Part shown: positions 43,603-53,061 of the stretch, piece after piece
Layout of the letters: every line of letters starts with the position of its first letter
How positions within the stretch are numbered: position 1 is the first letter of the stretch
Source of the DNA: Paraburkholderia acidipaludis NBRC 101816
GTDB taxonomy: Bacteria; Pseudomonadota; Gammaproteobacteria; Burkholderiales; Burkholderiaceae
Assembly: GCF_000684975.1 (NCBI RefSeq)
Contig: NZ_BAXZ01000010.1
Span: forward strand, 186,001 to 250,000
Direction: 5' to 3'
DNA: 64,000 bases
Notes under the pieces: generated by a model
Told to the model about the DNA's origin: nothing
The model's database searches: none
Seen by the model: the letters and a program-made list of their open reading frames with translations, nothing else
Made by a program: the position numbers and the translations under genes

Positions 43603-43920
43603 TCAGGCCGCCCAGTGGCCTTCGACCCAACGCCAGTTCGGGCCGTGCGCCACCCAGTGGCCGGGCACCCAGTGGTAGCCCACGCGCTCGCGCTGCCAGT
43701 GGCCGGCGATCCACACGTACTGGCCGTGATCCCACTTCCAGTGGCCCTTGTCCCAGACATAACCGGCGCGCGGAGCCGGCACCACTTCGACGCGCTCGGC
43801 GGGCGGCGGCATGTTCGGCTCGACGACGACGACTTCGGCAAAAGCCGGTGCGGCGACTGCGCAAACGCCAGCGGCAAGAAACGCGCCTTTGGCGAGCATC
43901 AGGCGGAAGGACTTGTTCAT
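43603..43920 (-). CDS. YXWGXW-repeat envelope protein
   Basis: A 105-aa protein with a signal peptide (MNKSFRLMLAKGAFLAAGV...AFA). The mature part has repeated aromatic units: GYVWDKGHWKWDHGQYVW, AGHWQRERVGYHWVPGHWVA and GPNWRWVEGHW. This is the YXWGXW repeat of BcpO-related proteins in Burkholderiales. Function unknown, probably periplasmic or surface-linked. ATG 43920 is preferred; 43929 also opens the frame. Confidence 0.8.
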   Translation of the reverse strand: MNKSFRLMLAKGAFLAAGVCAVAAPAFAEVVVVEPNMPPPAERVEVVPAPRAGYVWDKGHWKWDHGQYVWIAGHWQRERVGYHWVPGHWVAHGPNWRWVEGHWAA

Positions 43921-44129
43921 ATGGATCACCCTTGTCAGTTGTTAGACGCCAGAGTTGGCGCTACAGCAATCAATGCGCGAACCCCGATTTTCGCTGACAT
44001 GAGCCGTATTACGACCGTGGATGAAGTGAAACCGATTGTTTCGCGCAAGGCGAATGCAGGCTTGGGAAGCCGTGTGGGTCGAGACGGCGGGCGAAGCGCG
44101 TCAATCCGGCGGCGCGCCTCGCCACGTTC

Positions 44130-44384
44130 TCAGGCTTGCGGGATCTCGATCTTGACCTCGAGCACTTCGAGGTCGTCCTGGCGTTCGAGACTCACGCGTA
44201 TATCTTCGTCGGAAATCTTCACGTACTTCGAGATCACCGCAACCAGTTCGCGCTGCAACGCCGGCAGATAATCGGCGGGCGGATGGCCGCCTGCCCGCTC
44301 GTGAGCGATGATGAGCTGCAGGCGTTCCTTCGCTACCGAGGCGGACTTCTTCTTCTCGCCGAGAAAAAACGAAAGAAACGACAT
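44130..44384 (-). CDS. minE: Cell-division topological specificity factor MinE
   Basis: An 84-aa protein. The N-terminal MSFLSFFLGEKKKSASVAKE is the membrane-targeting and anti-MinCD helix, and RLQLIIAHER is the MinD-binding stretch. MinE drives pole-to-pole MinCD oscillation so that division occurs at midcell. It is 14 bp downstream of minD in the order minC-minD-minE. Confidence 0.96.
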   Translation of the reverse strand: MSFLSFFLGEKKKSASVAKERLQLIIAHERAGGHPPADYLPALQRELVAVISKYVKISDEDIRVSLERQDDLEVLEVKIEIPQA

Positions 44385-44398
44385 GACGTGCGCCTCCC

Positions 44399-45214
44399 TT
44401 ACTTGTTGCCGAAGAGGCGCTGAAAGAGGCCCGGCTTCTGGTAATCGGTGAAACGAAGCGACTTGTCTTCGCCAAGGAAGCGCGAGACGACGTCCTTGTA
44501 CGATTCGGCGACATCGGTGCCGTCGAGGTGCACGGCGGGCAGACCCTGATTCGATGCGTGCAGCACGGCTTCCGACTCCGGAATCACGCCGATCAGCTCG
44601 ATGCGCAGGATTTCCTGAATGTCGGTCAGCGAGAGCATTTCGCCTTCGCTCACGCGCTTCGGGTTGTAGCGCGTGATGAGCAGGTGCTCCTTGACGGGAT
44701 CCGCGCCTTCGATCGCGCGCTTCGTCTTCGACGAGAGCATGCCGAGGATGCGGTCCGAATCGCGCACCGAGGAGACTTCCGGGTTCGTCACGATGAGCGC
44801 TTCGTCGGCGAAGTGCATCGCGAGCAGCGCGCCCGACTCGATGCCCGCGGGCGAATCGCACACGATGTACTCGAAGTCCATCTTGCGCAGGTCCTCGATC
44901 ACCTTTTCCACGCCTTCCTTCGTGAGCGCGTCCTTGTCGCGCGTTTGCGAAGCCGGCAGGATGAAGAGATTTTCGCACTTCTTGTCCTTGATGAGCGCCT
45001 GGTTCAGGTTCGCTTCACCCTGGATCACGTTGATGAGGTCGTACACGACGCGGCGCTCGCAACCCATGATGAGGTCGAGATTGCGCAGGCCCACGTCGAA
45101 GTCGATGACCGCGGTCTTGTGGCCGCGCAACGCGAGGCCCGATGCGAAGCTCGCGCTCGTGGTCGTCTTGCCCACGCCGCCCTTGCCCGAAGTCACCACA
45201 ATGATTTTTGCCAT
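44399..45214 (-). CDS. minD: Septum-site determining protein MinD
   Basis: A 271-aa deviant Walker ATPase. The P-loop KGGVGKTTTSASFASGLA has both the signature Lys11 and Lys16, and VIDFDVGLRNLDLIMG and CDSPAGIESGALLA are conserved. The C-terminal amphipathic helix (YQKPGLFQRLFGNK) is the membrane targeting sequence. It binds MinC at the membrane as ATP dimers. Confidence 0.97.
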   Translation of the reverse strand: MAKIIVVTSGKGGVGKTTTSASFASGLALRGHKTAVIDFDVGLRNLDLIMGCERRVVYDLINVIQGEANLNQALIKDKKCENLFILPASQTRDKDALTKEGVEKVIEDLRKMDFEYIVCDSPAGIESGALLAMHFADEALIVTNPEVSSVRDSDRILGMLSSKTKRAIEGADPVKEHLLITRYNPKRVSEGEMLSLTDIQEILRIELIGVIPESEAVLHASNQGLPAVHLDGTDVAESYKDVVSRFLGEDKSLRFTDYQKPGLFQRLFGNK

Positions 45215-45301
45215 TCCCTTAACCTTGTGTTCGTCAGTTTCTTCAGTTTGGTCCCATCGCGCGCCGCTATGCTGGCCGCTGCACCAACTTCTGCCGGCGC
45301 G

Positions 45302-46171
45302 TCAGGTGAGCCTCAACGGTTCGATCAACAGCTTTTCTTCTTCGTCCAGCCGGATCTGCACCGGCTTGCCGGCCACCTCGCCGGGAAGCGGGACTTCAGT
45401 CGTACGGTAGATGCCCGCAATCGAAATCAGTTCCGCCTCGAGACACGTGCAGAAGATGCGCGCGTCGTGATTGCCGTGCACGCCCGCCAGCGCCCGGCCG
45501 CGCAACGGCGCGTAGATGTGAATGTTGCCTTCGGCGATGACTTCCGCACCGTTCGAGACGAGGCCGAGCACGACCAGGTCGCCCTTCGCGTAGATGCGCT
45601 GGCCCGAACGCAGCGGCCGGTCGACGACCAGCGCCGGCTCCGCACGCGCAGCGCGCACGGCCGCATCGCCGGCGGCCGGGGGCGTGTCGGCAAGCGGCTC
45701 GCTCGCGGCGGGAAAGAGCTCGGGTTGTGCGGGCGCGGAGGACGTCGCCTGCGGCTCGGCGGTTGCCGTGGCTGCTACGGACGAAGCCGCGGACACACCA
45801 GCCGACGCGTCGGCGGCCTCCTCCTCCGCTGCCGTTTTGGCGCTCGCGCCGCGGCGGTCGCGCGCTTCGAGGAACGGCAGGCCGGCCTCGGCAGCCCATG
45901 CGTGCTGCGCCGGATGCGCCACGACGCCGACCGGGTGCATACGCACGCTCTCGAGCAGGCGCACGATGTCGCCAAGCGCGACCTGCTCGCTGTCGGCGAG
46001 GCGCCGCAAATCGATGGCAACCGTGTCGTTCGCGAAGAATTCGGGCGTAGCTTCGAAGCGCCGCGTGAGTTCGGCGCGCATGGCATCCAGCTCGGTCGTC
46101 TTGACCACGAACAGAAGCGTATCGACTGAACCGCTCTTCAGTTCAAAATATGGCGATTTCCTGGGCGACAT
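45302..46171 (-). CDS. minC: Septum-site determining protein MinC
   Basis: A 289-aa FtsZ inhibitor. The N-terminal domain begins SPYFELKSGSVDTLLFVVKT. The C-terminal beta-helix domain has RPLRSGQRIYAKGDLVVLG and RGRALAGVHGNHDARIFCT. The Ala/Pro-rich linker (about residues 105-170) is long compared with enterobacterial MinC. It is first gene of the min operon, 87 bp before minD. Confidence 0.95.
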   Translation of the reverse strand: MSPRKSPYFELKSGSVDTLLFVVKTTELDAMRAELTRRFEATPEFFANDTVAIDLRRLADSEQVALGDIVRLLESVRMHPVGVVAHPAQHAWAAEAGLPFLEARDRRGASAKTAAEEEAADASAGVSAASSVAATATAEPQATSSAPAQPELFPAASEPLADTPPAAGDAAVRAARAEPALVVDRPLRSGQRIYAKGDLVVLGLVSNGAEVIAEGNIHIYAPLRGRALAGVHGNHDARIFCTCLEAELISIAGIYRTTEVPLPGEVAGKPVQIRLDEEEKLLIEPLRLT

Positions 46172-46377
46172 GGCGTTCGGCGAAAAATTTTGCGTATTTT
46201 ACAGGCGTCGACGCGCGCGGCCATTATTTTTAGCGGTTAAATCAGGCGACGGTAATCTGGGGCCCTTTCGCACCACACGGCAAACGCAAGGAAAACGCGG
46301 CGTGGCCGTTCGCACGCGAGGGCGCGTATGGGTAAGGGAACGATGAAAGGCGCGCGGTTGGCAGCGCGCCGGAAACG

Positions 46378-46926
46378 CTAGTTCGGCTGAGCCTGCGTTG
46401 CGCCCGGGGCCCGACCGCCGACGTCGCGCACGAGCAGCGTTTCCCATTGTTCGGGCGAATGCTGGCTGCGCGCGTGATCGCCGGTTGCAACGAAGCCGAA
46501 GCGCTCGTAAAAGCGCATGGCGGTCGTGTTGTTGTCGGTGATCCAGGCGTAGACCTGCGTGGTGCCCTCGGCGACGAGCCAGTCGATTGCCGCGTTCAAC
46601 AGCAGTTCGCCGCCGCGCAGGTGCCGCACGGCCGGCGCGACCCACAGCGCCGAAACGAATGCCCGGCGCGCCGGCGCGCTCTCGAAGCTCGCGCCGATCA
46701 GGCCGGCGGGATGGCCTTCGGTGTACAGGATGAACGAGGTGACGGAATGCGAGTCCGCATACCGGGCCGCGGCCGCATCGAAAACCGCCGCATCGGCGGA
46801 GAGCGCGTCTTCAAGCGTGGCATCGCCGAACGCGTAGGGCGCATCGCGCAACGACGCAGTTCTGAGCTCGCGAAGCACCGCACCCTGATCGGCGGCGATA
46901 CGGCGAACGGTCAGTGACGGACTCAT
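46378..46926 (-). CDS. GNAT-family N-acetyltransferase
   Basis: A 182-aa acetyltransferase with acetyl-CoA-binding motif A in FVSALWVAPAVRHLRGGELL and the C-terminal MRFYERFGFVATGD of motif B. The substrate cannot be told. It lies upstream of minC on the same strand, about 200 bp away, and is probably a separate unit. Confidence 0.85.
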   Translation of the reverse strand: MSPSLTVRRIAADQGAVLRELRTASLRDAPYAFGDATLEDALSADAAVFDAAAARYADSHSVTSFILYTEGHPAGLIGASFESAPARRAFVSALWVAPAVRHLRGGELLLNAAIDWLVAEGTTQVYAWITDNNTTAMRFYERFGFVATGDHARSQHSPEQWETLLVRDVGGRAPGATQAQPN

Positions 46927-47097
46927 GCAGTCGTAAACCCCTATAAACCAGTAACGCGTAGCTTTAACCGAACTCGCCTGGGAGTCAAATCCTTATTTGA
47001 CAAAAGTGACCGTTCGTCGCGCCGACGCTTCACGGCCACCCCGGCATGCACATGGCGCTTTACAGACGGCGCCGCAACAGTCATGCCCTGACGTATA

Positions 47098-47883
47098 TCA
47101 GGGCGACTCGTAGTCGCCGGTGCCGTCCGGCCAGGGCGTGAGGAGCTCGTAGCCGTCGTCGGTCACGGCGACCATGTGCTCCCATTGCGCGGAGAGCGAG
47201 CGGTCCTTCGTCACCACCGTCCAGCCGTCGCGCTGCACGGCGGTGCCGGCGCGGCCCGCGTTGACCATCGGCTCGATCGTGAAGACCATGCCGGGCTTCA
47301 GGCGCAGGCCATGCCCCGGCTGGCCGTAGTGCAACACCTGCGGTTCTTCGTGGTAGACCTTGCCGATGCCGTGCCCGCAGTACTCCCGCACGATCGAAAA
47401 GCCGTCCGCCTGCGCGCGGCGTTGGATCGCGTGGCCTACGTCGCCGAGCGTCGCGCCCGGCCGCACCTCGCGAATGCCGGCCACCATCGCCTCGTAGGTC
47501 GTGTCGATCAGCTGGCGCCCCACCGTGCTCGGCGTGCCCACGGTGTACATGCGGCTCGTGTCCCCGAAATAGCCGTCCTTGATCACGGCGACGTCGATAT
47601 TGATGATGTCGCCGTCCTTGAGGATCTCGTTGCGGTTCGGAATGCCGTGGCAGACCACCTGATTGACCGAGGTGCAGATCGTCTTCGGGAAGCCGAGGTA
47701 GCCCACGTTGGCCGGCACGGCCTTGAGCTTGTTGACGATGAAGTCGTTGCAGATTGCGTCGAGGTCGTCGGTGGAGGCGCCGGGCCTGACGTGCTCGCCG
47801 ATCATCGCAAGGACGTCGGCGGCCAGCCGGCCGGAAATGCGCAACCGCTCGATGTCGGCGGCGGACTTGTAGGTGATAGCCAT
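47098..47883 (-). CDS. map: Methionine aminopeptidase type I
   Basis: A 261-aa metalloprotease that removes N-terminal Met. Metal ligands lie in DGDIINIDVAVIKDGYFGDT (Asp pair), YCGHGIGKVYHEEP (His), FTIEPMVN (Glu) and AQWEHMVAVT (Glu). The housekeeping map often sits beside rpsB; here it is alone, next to an integrated element, so it may be an additional map. Confidence 0.93.
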   Translation of the reverse strand: MAITYKSAADIERLRISGRLAADVLAMIGEHVRPGASTDDLDAICNDFIVNKLKAVPANVGYLGFPKTICTSVNQVVCHGIPNRNEILKDGDIINIDVAVIKDGYFGDTSRMYTVGTPSTVGRQLIDTTYEAMVAGIREVRPGATLGDVGHAIQRRAQADGFSIVREYCGHGIGKVYHEEPQVLHYGQPGHGLRLKPGMVFTIEPMVNAGRAGTAVQRDGWTVVTKDRSLSAQWEHMVAVTDDGYELLTPWPDGTGDYESP

Positions 47884-48095
47884 CTGTGGACCGAAGTGCG
47901 CGCGGCACCGCTCGTCGAGCCGCGCCGCCAGTTCAAGGCAAAGGAGCGATTGTACCGGGGGCGCTGAAGCCCGCCAGCCTGCGGGACCGCCACGGAACCG
48001 GACAGGTCAGGCTGTGCGCGGTCCATGCCGCCCTCAGGGATGAGAAATATCTTACAACGCCAGGCGCAGAACGTCGTGACCGCGATCACCGTCTG

Positions 48096-48455
48096 GACTT
48101 CGCCGTGGTGTTCGCCGACAAGCCGACAAAGGCATTAAAGGCTGGCGACAAGCCGGTACTCGACGGCAAAGTAACGGGAGGCCGCTGCCCCCCACCAGGG
48201 GGCAGCAAGTGGACGCTCCGCGTCACCGGCCCCGTAACGGGCAAGCGTCGCGACGCAGGCCTTGGCGTCTATCCCGAAGTCTCGATTGCCGACGCGGGCG
48301 ACAAGGCGCTTGATGCGATCACACCCGCCGACTGCGCCGACGTGTTACGCCCCATATGGCTGGAGAAGGTAGAAACCGCCAGCCGTACCCGCCAGCGGAT
48401 GCACGCCGTGATGCAATGGGCCTGGGCGCATGGCCAGGCGATTCCGCCGCCCTAA
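48096..48455 (+). pseudogene. P4-type tyrosine integrase fragment with internal deletion
   Basis: The frame matches the N-terminal arm-binding domain of P4-family integrases: DKPTKALKAGDKPVLDGKVT, then GGSKWTLRV and GKRRDAGLGVYPEVSIADA. Near 48318 it jumps directly to the core-binding region (ITPADCADVLRPIWLEKVET, then ASRTRQRMHAVMQWAWAHG). The linking helices are deleted in frame. It stops at 48455, so the whole catalytic domain is missing. The stop lies at the left edge of the DUF3304-DUF2235 module. Confidence 0.8.
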
Positions 48456-48714
48456 AAAAGAAGCTACTGCGCCCGCCGAACGGTGCAGTAGTCGAGCGGC
48501 AACCACCGACAATCATCTCAAAATCAGACTTCCCAAGCTCGCGTCCGCTTAGGCAATTCTCGACTTTGCGCCCTGACAATTGCTGACTATTTTTCAGGCG
48601 TTTTCGTATTGAGCCACCCCGTATTGCGGGTTATAAGCCGTGAAGGACTGAAATAGCTCCGCATTGTGATCGGCTCTGTTTCTATCGCATTGACCTAGTT
48701 CAGAAAGTCAAAAC

Positions 48715-49308
48715 ATGAATACGCAAAATGAAAATGGGACATTCCCGAGCGCGCAGGGGAAACGACAGCGCAGGTTCCTACCGGAGCGCAAGCCCGGCGA
48801 TCCGCGGTGGCAGTGGGTGCTGGCCGTTGCGTTCCAGATTGCTGTAGTACCCGTTGCCTCGTTCGTGCTGGTGACGGGTGTTGGATTTTGCCAGGATGTT
48901 ACGAAGACGGGATCGTATGGTGAGTTCTACCTGATGGGATTTAACCGGACGGATCGCACCATTGCACATTTTTATGTGGACGGAGACTGGGGCGGCAACA
49001 TGGGGGCACACGGAGAAAGCGGTGCAACGTGTTGCACAAGCCTTCGTCGTGATGCCAAGTCGCTTCACGTCCGGTGGATTCTTGACTGGAAATCCATGGC
49101 TGACGCAGACCGCAATCTGCCGATGGAAACGTACGAGGCCGACGTCCCGCTTCCCCCCATTCCCAAAGGTGCCAAGGACGGCCATATCAAGATCTATTTC
49201 TTCCCCGGTAACCGGATCGGTGCAGGCTATACCGCCAATCTGGATGACATTGAAGTCAAGCCGCAAGTAACTGGACGACGCGTCGCAGATACGGTGTTCA
49301 ACGACTGA
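48715..49308 (+). CDS. DUF3304-domain membrane-anchored protein, copy 2
   Basis: A 197-aa paralogue of the gene at 34593 with the same plan: basic N-terminus, one membrane segment at about 38-60, and a DUF3304-like domain with FYLMGFNRTDRTIAHFYVDG, GATCCTSLR and PPIPKGAKDGHIKIYFFPG. The ends are close to copy 1. Residues about 85-135, around the Cys-Cys motif and after it, differ clearly. It starts at ATG with an A-rich, weak ribosome site. Confidence 0.75.
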   Translation: MNTQNENGTFPSAQGKRQRRFLPERKPGDPRWQWVLAVAFQIAVVPVASFVLVTGVGFCQDVTKTGSYGEFYLMGFNRTDRTIAHFYVDGDWGGNMGAHGESGATCCTSLRRDAKSLHVRWILDWKSMADADRNLPMETYEADVPLPPIPKGAKDGHIKIYFFPGNRIGAGYTANLDDIEVKPQVTGRRVADTVFND

Positions 49309-49337
49309 CAACGAAATCTGACCAAGGAAATCAAGCA

Positions 49338-51230
49338 ATGTCTGACCTGATGGGCATATTCCAAAAGAAACCGGCCAATCCCGATGCGGCCAGCCCCGAG
49401 TATGTTGATGAAATGCCTGACGCAGCCGCGATTGTGAAGCGTGCGATTGCCTTCAGCAAGACGCTTCCCGATACGCCACCCGACGGCTGCTACCGCTGCG
49501 AACAGGAACTGTACGTCAGCTTTTTCTTCGACGGTTTTGGCCACGACCAGAAGGTCGATGCGCAGAAGGGCACACTCTCGAACATTGGCCGCCTGTTCGC
49601 AGCCCATATCATTGATCCCAAGAAGGGTGTCGAAAAGCGCTATTACCAAGGGCTTGGCACCCGCCTGAGTAATGCCCCAGTGACGGCACATGACGTGCTT
49701 GCACCTGCCGAGAATGACGCTGAATCCATCGCAACGGGGAAGGCCCAGGGGGTGGTGTCCGATCCCTACAAGAAGCCTCTTTCGGCAATGGCCAAGGCCA
49801 AGTGGAACAACCCCAACGCGACGATGCGCGAACTTGCCACTGAAGGCCAGAATGTTGCTGCCGGGCAAGTGGACCGCGAGAAGGTCTGGGCAAAAATCAC
49901 GGACTGGAAGGGTGTCGTCAAGGCGAAATGGGCGGACGTCGGCTTTATGCTGATTGCCGAAAACGTCACCGCGATACGCGATAGCGAAAAAGGGGCTGCA
50001 TTGCTTGGAACGGGCGTGGCCAAGCGTGTTGACAAGGCAGTTGCGGAGTTCAAGGAAATTGTCGAAAAGGCGGCGAAGGACCCGCGTCCGCTCAAGCGCA
50101 TCAAGATCGCTGTGTTTGGTTACGACCGGGGGGCGCTGGTTGCGCGAACCTTCGCGAGCCAGCTTTTCGGGAAAGAATGCAAGCTGGTCAAGGGGGAGAC
50201 GCAGTTTCAGGGCATCCCGGTCGAGTGCGATTTCATGGGGCTGTTTGACAGCGTGTCGGCGTCTTACGCGGATACGCTCTTCATCAAAGCGATTACCACC
50301 GCAATCGGCATGGTGCCGACGGGCGGGATCACGCGACCGGTTGTCCGTTACCTTGCCGACGGCGCATTGCAACTCGTGTCGCTGATCAAGCGCAGGCTCG
50401 ACGCTGTGGAGATTCCCGACCAGGTCAGGCGCGTGGTGCACTACGTCGCCGCCAATGAACTGCGCTTCTACAAGCGTGTTGATTCGCTGCGCAAGTCACA
50501 GGCCAAGGACCGGATCACCGAAGTCGTTTTCCCCGGTACGCAGCCCGATATCGGCGGCGGCGCGCGTAACGGGGACGGTGGCAAGAGCAATGAACTTGCG
50601 AAACTCGTCGCGCGTTGCATGCACGAGGAGGCGTGGTCTAGCGGCGTGCCCTTGCAACGGCTCGATCAACTAGCGGCGAAACTGCCGGGCGTACTTCGGG
50701 AATTCCGATCAAAGGCACCGCTGAGCGTCAATGGCGCGACGTATACGGTTGACGATCTGTTCCAGGCGTATCTTCGGCACGTTCACGCGTCTGGCCCGCT
50801 TGAAAAGCACTTCATGGCACATCAGAAGGTATTCGTCTCGTATTTGCGCCGAGTCAATGACCGCCTTGGAAAAACTGACGGCACGCATTTCTCGAATCGC
50901 GCAGCCTTCGAATATCAGGCGTTGATCGACAATTCGGGCGGATCGTTCTCGCCCGAACTGGGCGTGAATGTAACGATGCCCGGTACGTCGGCCACGGATA
51001 TCGCGGACCCAGATGCGAAGGAACTGGGGTTGACCTGGGAAAATCCGCAGTCCCTGCCACCGCTGGTGTTGGCTTTCTTCGACCACGTTTTCCACAACAC
51101 CATGACCGAACCGCTGAACGACGCGGCGCTGAATGCCGTCAGCTATTTCATGTTGCGCCCGATTGAAGACGAACTGCCCGCGCCAGTCGCCCCGCTGCCC
51201 GATCCCATCCCGGGGGCCGGTGTACTGTAA
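49338..51230 (+). CDS. DUF2235 (Tle1-like) protein with altered catalytic motif, copy 2
   Basis: 630 aa, the same length as copy 1 and alike over most of it. The same replacements are present: GYDRG with Asp263 at the elbow, and FPGTQPDIGGG with Gln402. YVSFFFDGFGHDQ and YYQGLGTRLS at the N-terminus and the C-terminal PVAPLPDPIPGAGVL are shared. The clearest difference is at about residues 440-475 (LQRLDQLAAKLPGVLREF against LLRLDQMSGPLHPVLAEF and beyond). It lies 29 bp after the DUF3304 gene with an AAGGAAA ribosome site, so the pair is an operon. Confidence 0.75.
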   Translation: MSDLMGIFQKKPANPDAASPEYVDEMPDAAAIVKRAIAFSKTLPDTPPDGCYRCEQELYVSFFFDGFGHDQKVDAQKGTLSNIGRLFAAHIIDPKKGVEKRYYQGLGTRLSNAPVTAHDVLAPAENDAESIATGKAQGVVSDPYKKPLSAMAKAKWNNPNATMRELATEGQNVAAGQVDREKVWAKITDWKGVVKAKWADVGFMLIAENVTAIRDSEKGAALLGTGVAKRVDKAVAEFKEIVEKAAKDPRPLKRIKIAVFGYDRGALVARTFASQLFGKECKLVKGETQFQGIPVECDFMGLFDSVSASYADTLFIKAITTAIGMVPTGGITRPVVRYLADGALQLVSLIKRRLDAVEIPDQVRRVVHYVAANELRFYKRVDSLRKSQAKDRITEVVFPGTQPDIGGGARNGDGGKSNELAKLVARCMHEEAWSSGVPLQRLDQLAAKLPGVLREFRSKAPLSVNGATYTVDDLFQAYLRHVHASGPLEKHFMAHQKVFVSYLRRVNDRLGKTDGTHFSNRAAFEYQALIDNSGGSFSPELGVNVTMPGTSATDIADPDAKELGLTWENPQSLPPLVLAFFDHVFHNTMTEPLNDAALNAVSYFMLRPIEDELPAPVAPLPDPIPGAGVL

Positions 51231-51354
51231 TCGCTGGCGGCTGAGACGCCACGAGAAGTCCCAAAGCCGCGCCATGTGCGCAGTTTTTCTTTGGTACGCC
51301 TTCCCTCGTCGCAATGCGCGCAGCGCCCTGGTTGCCGTATGAGCGAGTCGCCAC

Positions 51355-51374
51355 GTGGGTCGTTTTGTGGGTCG
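51355..51374 (-). repeat. Direct repeat GTGGGTCG, 12-bp period (candidate integrase arm site)
   Basis: GTGGGTCG at 51355-51362 and again at 51367-51374, separated by TTTT. It is 54 bp from the tRNA-Ser(CGA) 3' end, close to the 58 bp seen at the other tRNA-Ser. Confidence 0.5.
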
Positions 51375-51383
51375 GAAAAACGA

Positions 51384-51416
51384 AAGCCCCGTAAGTCATT
51401 GACTTTACGGGGCCTT
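51384..51416 (-). terminator. Terminator after tRNA-Ser(CGA)
   Basis: On the minus strand the stem GGCCCCGTAAAGTCA pairs with TGACTTACGGGGCT (one bulge) and ends in TTTCG. Short T-run. Confidence 0.6.
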
Positions 51417-51422
51417 TACCTT

Positions 51423-51518
<96 letters not shown>

Positions 51519-51681
51519 GGTGTTCTACTACCGCGGCGAGCACTACAAACATGCCTTCACCGCGATCTCGCCAGCCCGGTCGTTGACTGGCGAAGCGAAG
51601 ATTATAGAACATCCTGCAGCATTTTCCAAGCCCTCTTTCAAAAAATCGGAGGGCGAGAAAAACACCGTGTACCGGAGAGCG

Positions 51682-52974
51682 TCAACCGTTCGCTGCGAGG
51701 CGCGCCACCCCACCCATGTACGGACGCAGCACTTCAGGCACCGTCACCGAACCGTCTGCTTCCTGATAATTCTCCAGCACCGCCACGAGCGCGCGGCCGA
51801 CCGCGAGGCCCGAACCGTTGAGCGTATGCACGAGTTCCGGCTTGCCCTGCGCGTTGCGATAACGCGCCTGCATGCGGCGCGCCTGGAACGCTTCGGTATT
51901 CGAGCAGCTCGAAATTTCGCGATAGGTGTTCTGCGCGGGCAGCCAGACTTCGAGGTCATACGTCTTCGCCGCCGAAAAGCCCATGTCGCCCGTGCACAGC
52001 GTAATCACGCGATACGGCAGGCCGAGCTTCTGCAGGATCGTCTCGGCGTGGACGACCATCTGCTCCAGCGCGTCATAAGACGTTTCCGGCGCGACGATCT
52101 GCACCATTTCCACCTTGTCGAACTGATGCTGGCGAATCATGCCGCGCGTGTCGCGGCCATACGAACCGGCCTCCGAACGGAAGCACGGCGAATGCGCCGT
52201 GAGCTTGATCGGCAGTGCGTTCGCCTCGACGATGCTCTCGCGCACCGTGTTCGTGAGCGAGATCTCCGAAGTCGAGATCAGGTACTGCGTGACCGTGTTC
52301 TCGGCGCCGCCCTTCTCCACGCGGAACATGTCGTCGGCGAACTTGGGCAGTTGGCCCGTGCCGTACAGGATGTCCGGATTGACGATGTACGGCGTGTAGG
52401 TTTCCGCGTAACCGTGCTGCAGCGTATGCGTGTCGAGCATGAACTGCGCGAGCGCGCGGTGCAGGCGCGCCATCTGGCCGCGCAGCATCGTGAAGCGCGC
52501 GCCCGAGAGCTTCGCGCCGGTCTCGAAGTCGAGGCCGAGCGGCGTGCCCACGTCCACGTGGTCCTTCACTTCGAACTCGAACTGGCGCGGCGTGCCCCAG
52601 CGGCGCACTTCGACGTTGTCGTTTTCGTCCTTGCCCACCGGCGCGCTGTCGTGCGGCAGATTGGGCACGCCGAGCAGCAGGTCGGACAGGCTCGACTGGA
52701 TCTCTTCGAGCTTCGCGGCCGACGCCTTCATTTCGTCGCCGATGCCGCCCACTTCGGCCATCACCGCCGACGTGTCCTCGCCACGGCCCTTCATCGCGCC
52801 GATCTGTTTCGACAAGCTGTTGCGGCGCGCCTGCAGTTCTTCGGTGCGGGTCTGGATGGCGCGGCGTTCCGCTTCGAGCGCGGAGAAAGCCGCGACGTCG
52901 AGGGTGTAGCCGCGGTCGGCGAGGCGCTTCGCGACGCCTTCGAGGTCTTTGCGCAGCAGCTGGATGTCGAGCAT
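51682..52974 (-). CDS. serS: Seryl-tRNA synthetase
   Basis: A 430-aa class II synthetase. The N-terminal coiled-coil arm for the long variable arm of tRNA-Ser is residues about 30-100. Motif 2 is in LTAHSPCFRSEAGSYGRDTRGM, and motif 3 is in TLNGSGLAVGRALVAVLENY. It lies 164 bp from tRNA-Ser(CGA) on the same strand, next to rarA, an order seen in many proteobacteria. Confidence 0.96.
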   Translation of the reverse strand: MLDIQLLRKDLEGVAKRLADRGYTLDVAAFSALEAERRAIQTRTEELQARRNSLSKQIGAMKGRGEDTSAVMAEVGGIGDEMKASAAKLEEIQSSLSDLLLGVPNLPHDSAPVGKDENDNVEVRRWGTPRQFEFEVKDHVDVGTPLGLDFETGAKLSGARFTMLRGQMARLHRALAQFMLDTHTLQHGYAETYTPYIVNPDILYGTGQLPKFADDMFRVEKGGAENTVTQYLISTSEISLTNTVRESIVEANALPIKLTAHSPCFRSEAGSYGRDTRGMIRQHQFDKVEMVQIVAPETSYDALEQMVVHAETILQKLGLPYRVITLCTGDMGFSAAKTYDLEVWLPAQNTYREISSCSNTEAFQARRMQARYRNAQGKPELVHTLNGSGLAVGRALVAVLENYQEADGSVTVPEVLRPYMGGVARLAANG

Positions 52975-53061
52975 GGGATTGTGAGACGCAGTTTCGTTGT
53001 GTGAAGTGGCAATTTTAGCGCACCGGCGCGCGGGGTCCGAGGGCGCCCGTCCCGGCGGCGT

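Larger units (their letters stand above)
48438..51300 (+). repeat. DUF3304-DUF2235 module, copy 2
   Basis: Matches 34328-37175 by eye, including about 260 bp before the first gene (for example CTGACAATTG near 48571, CATTGTGATCGGCTCTG near 48661). The left edge falls in the last codons of the integrase fragment. Confidence 0.85.
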
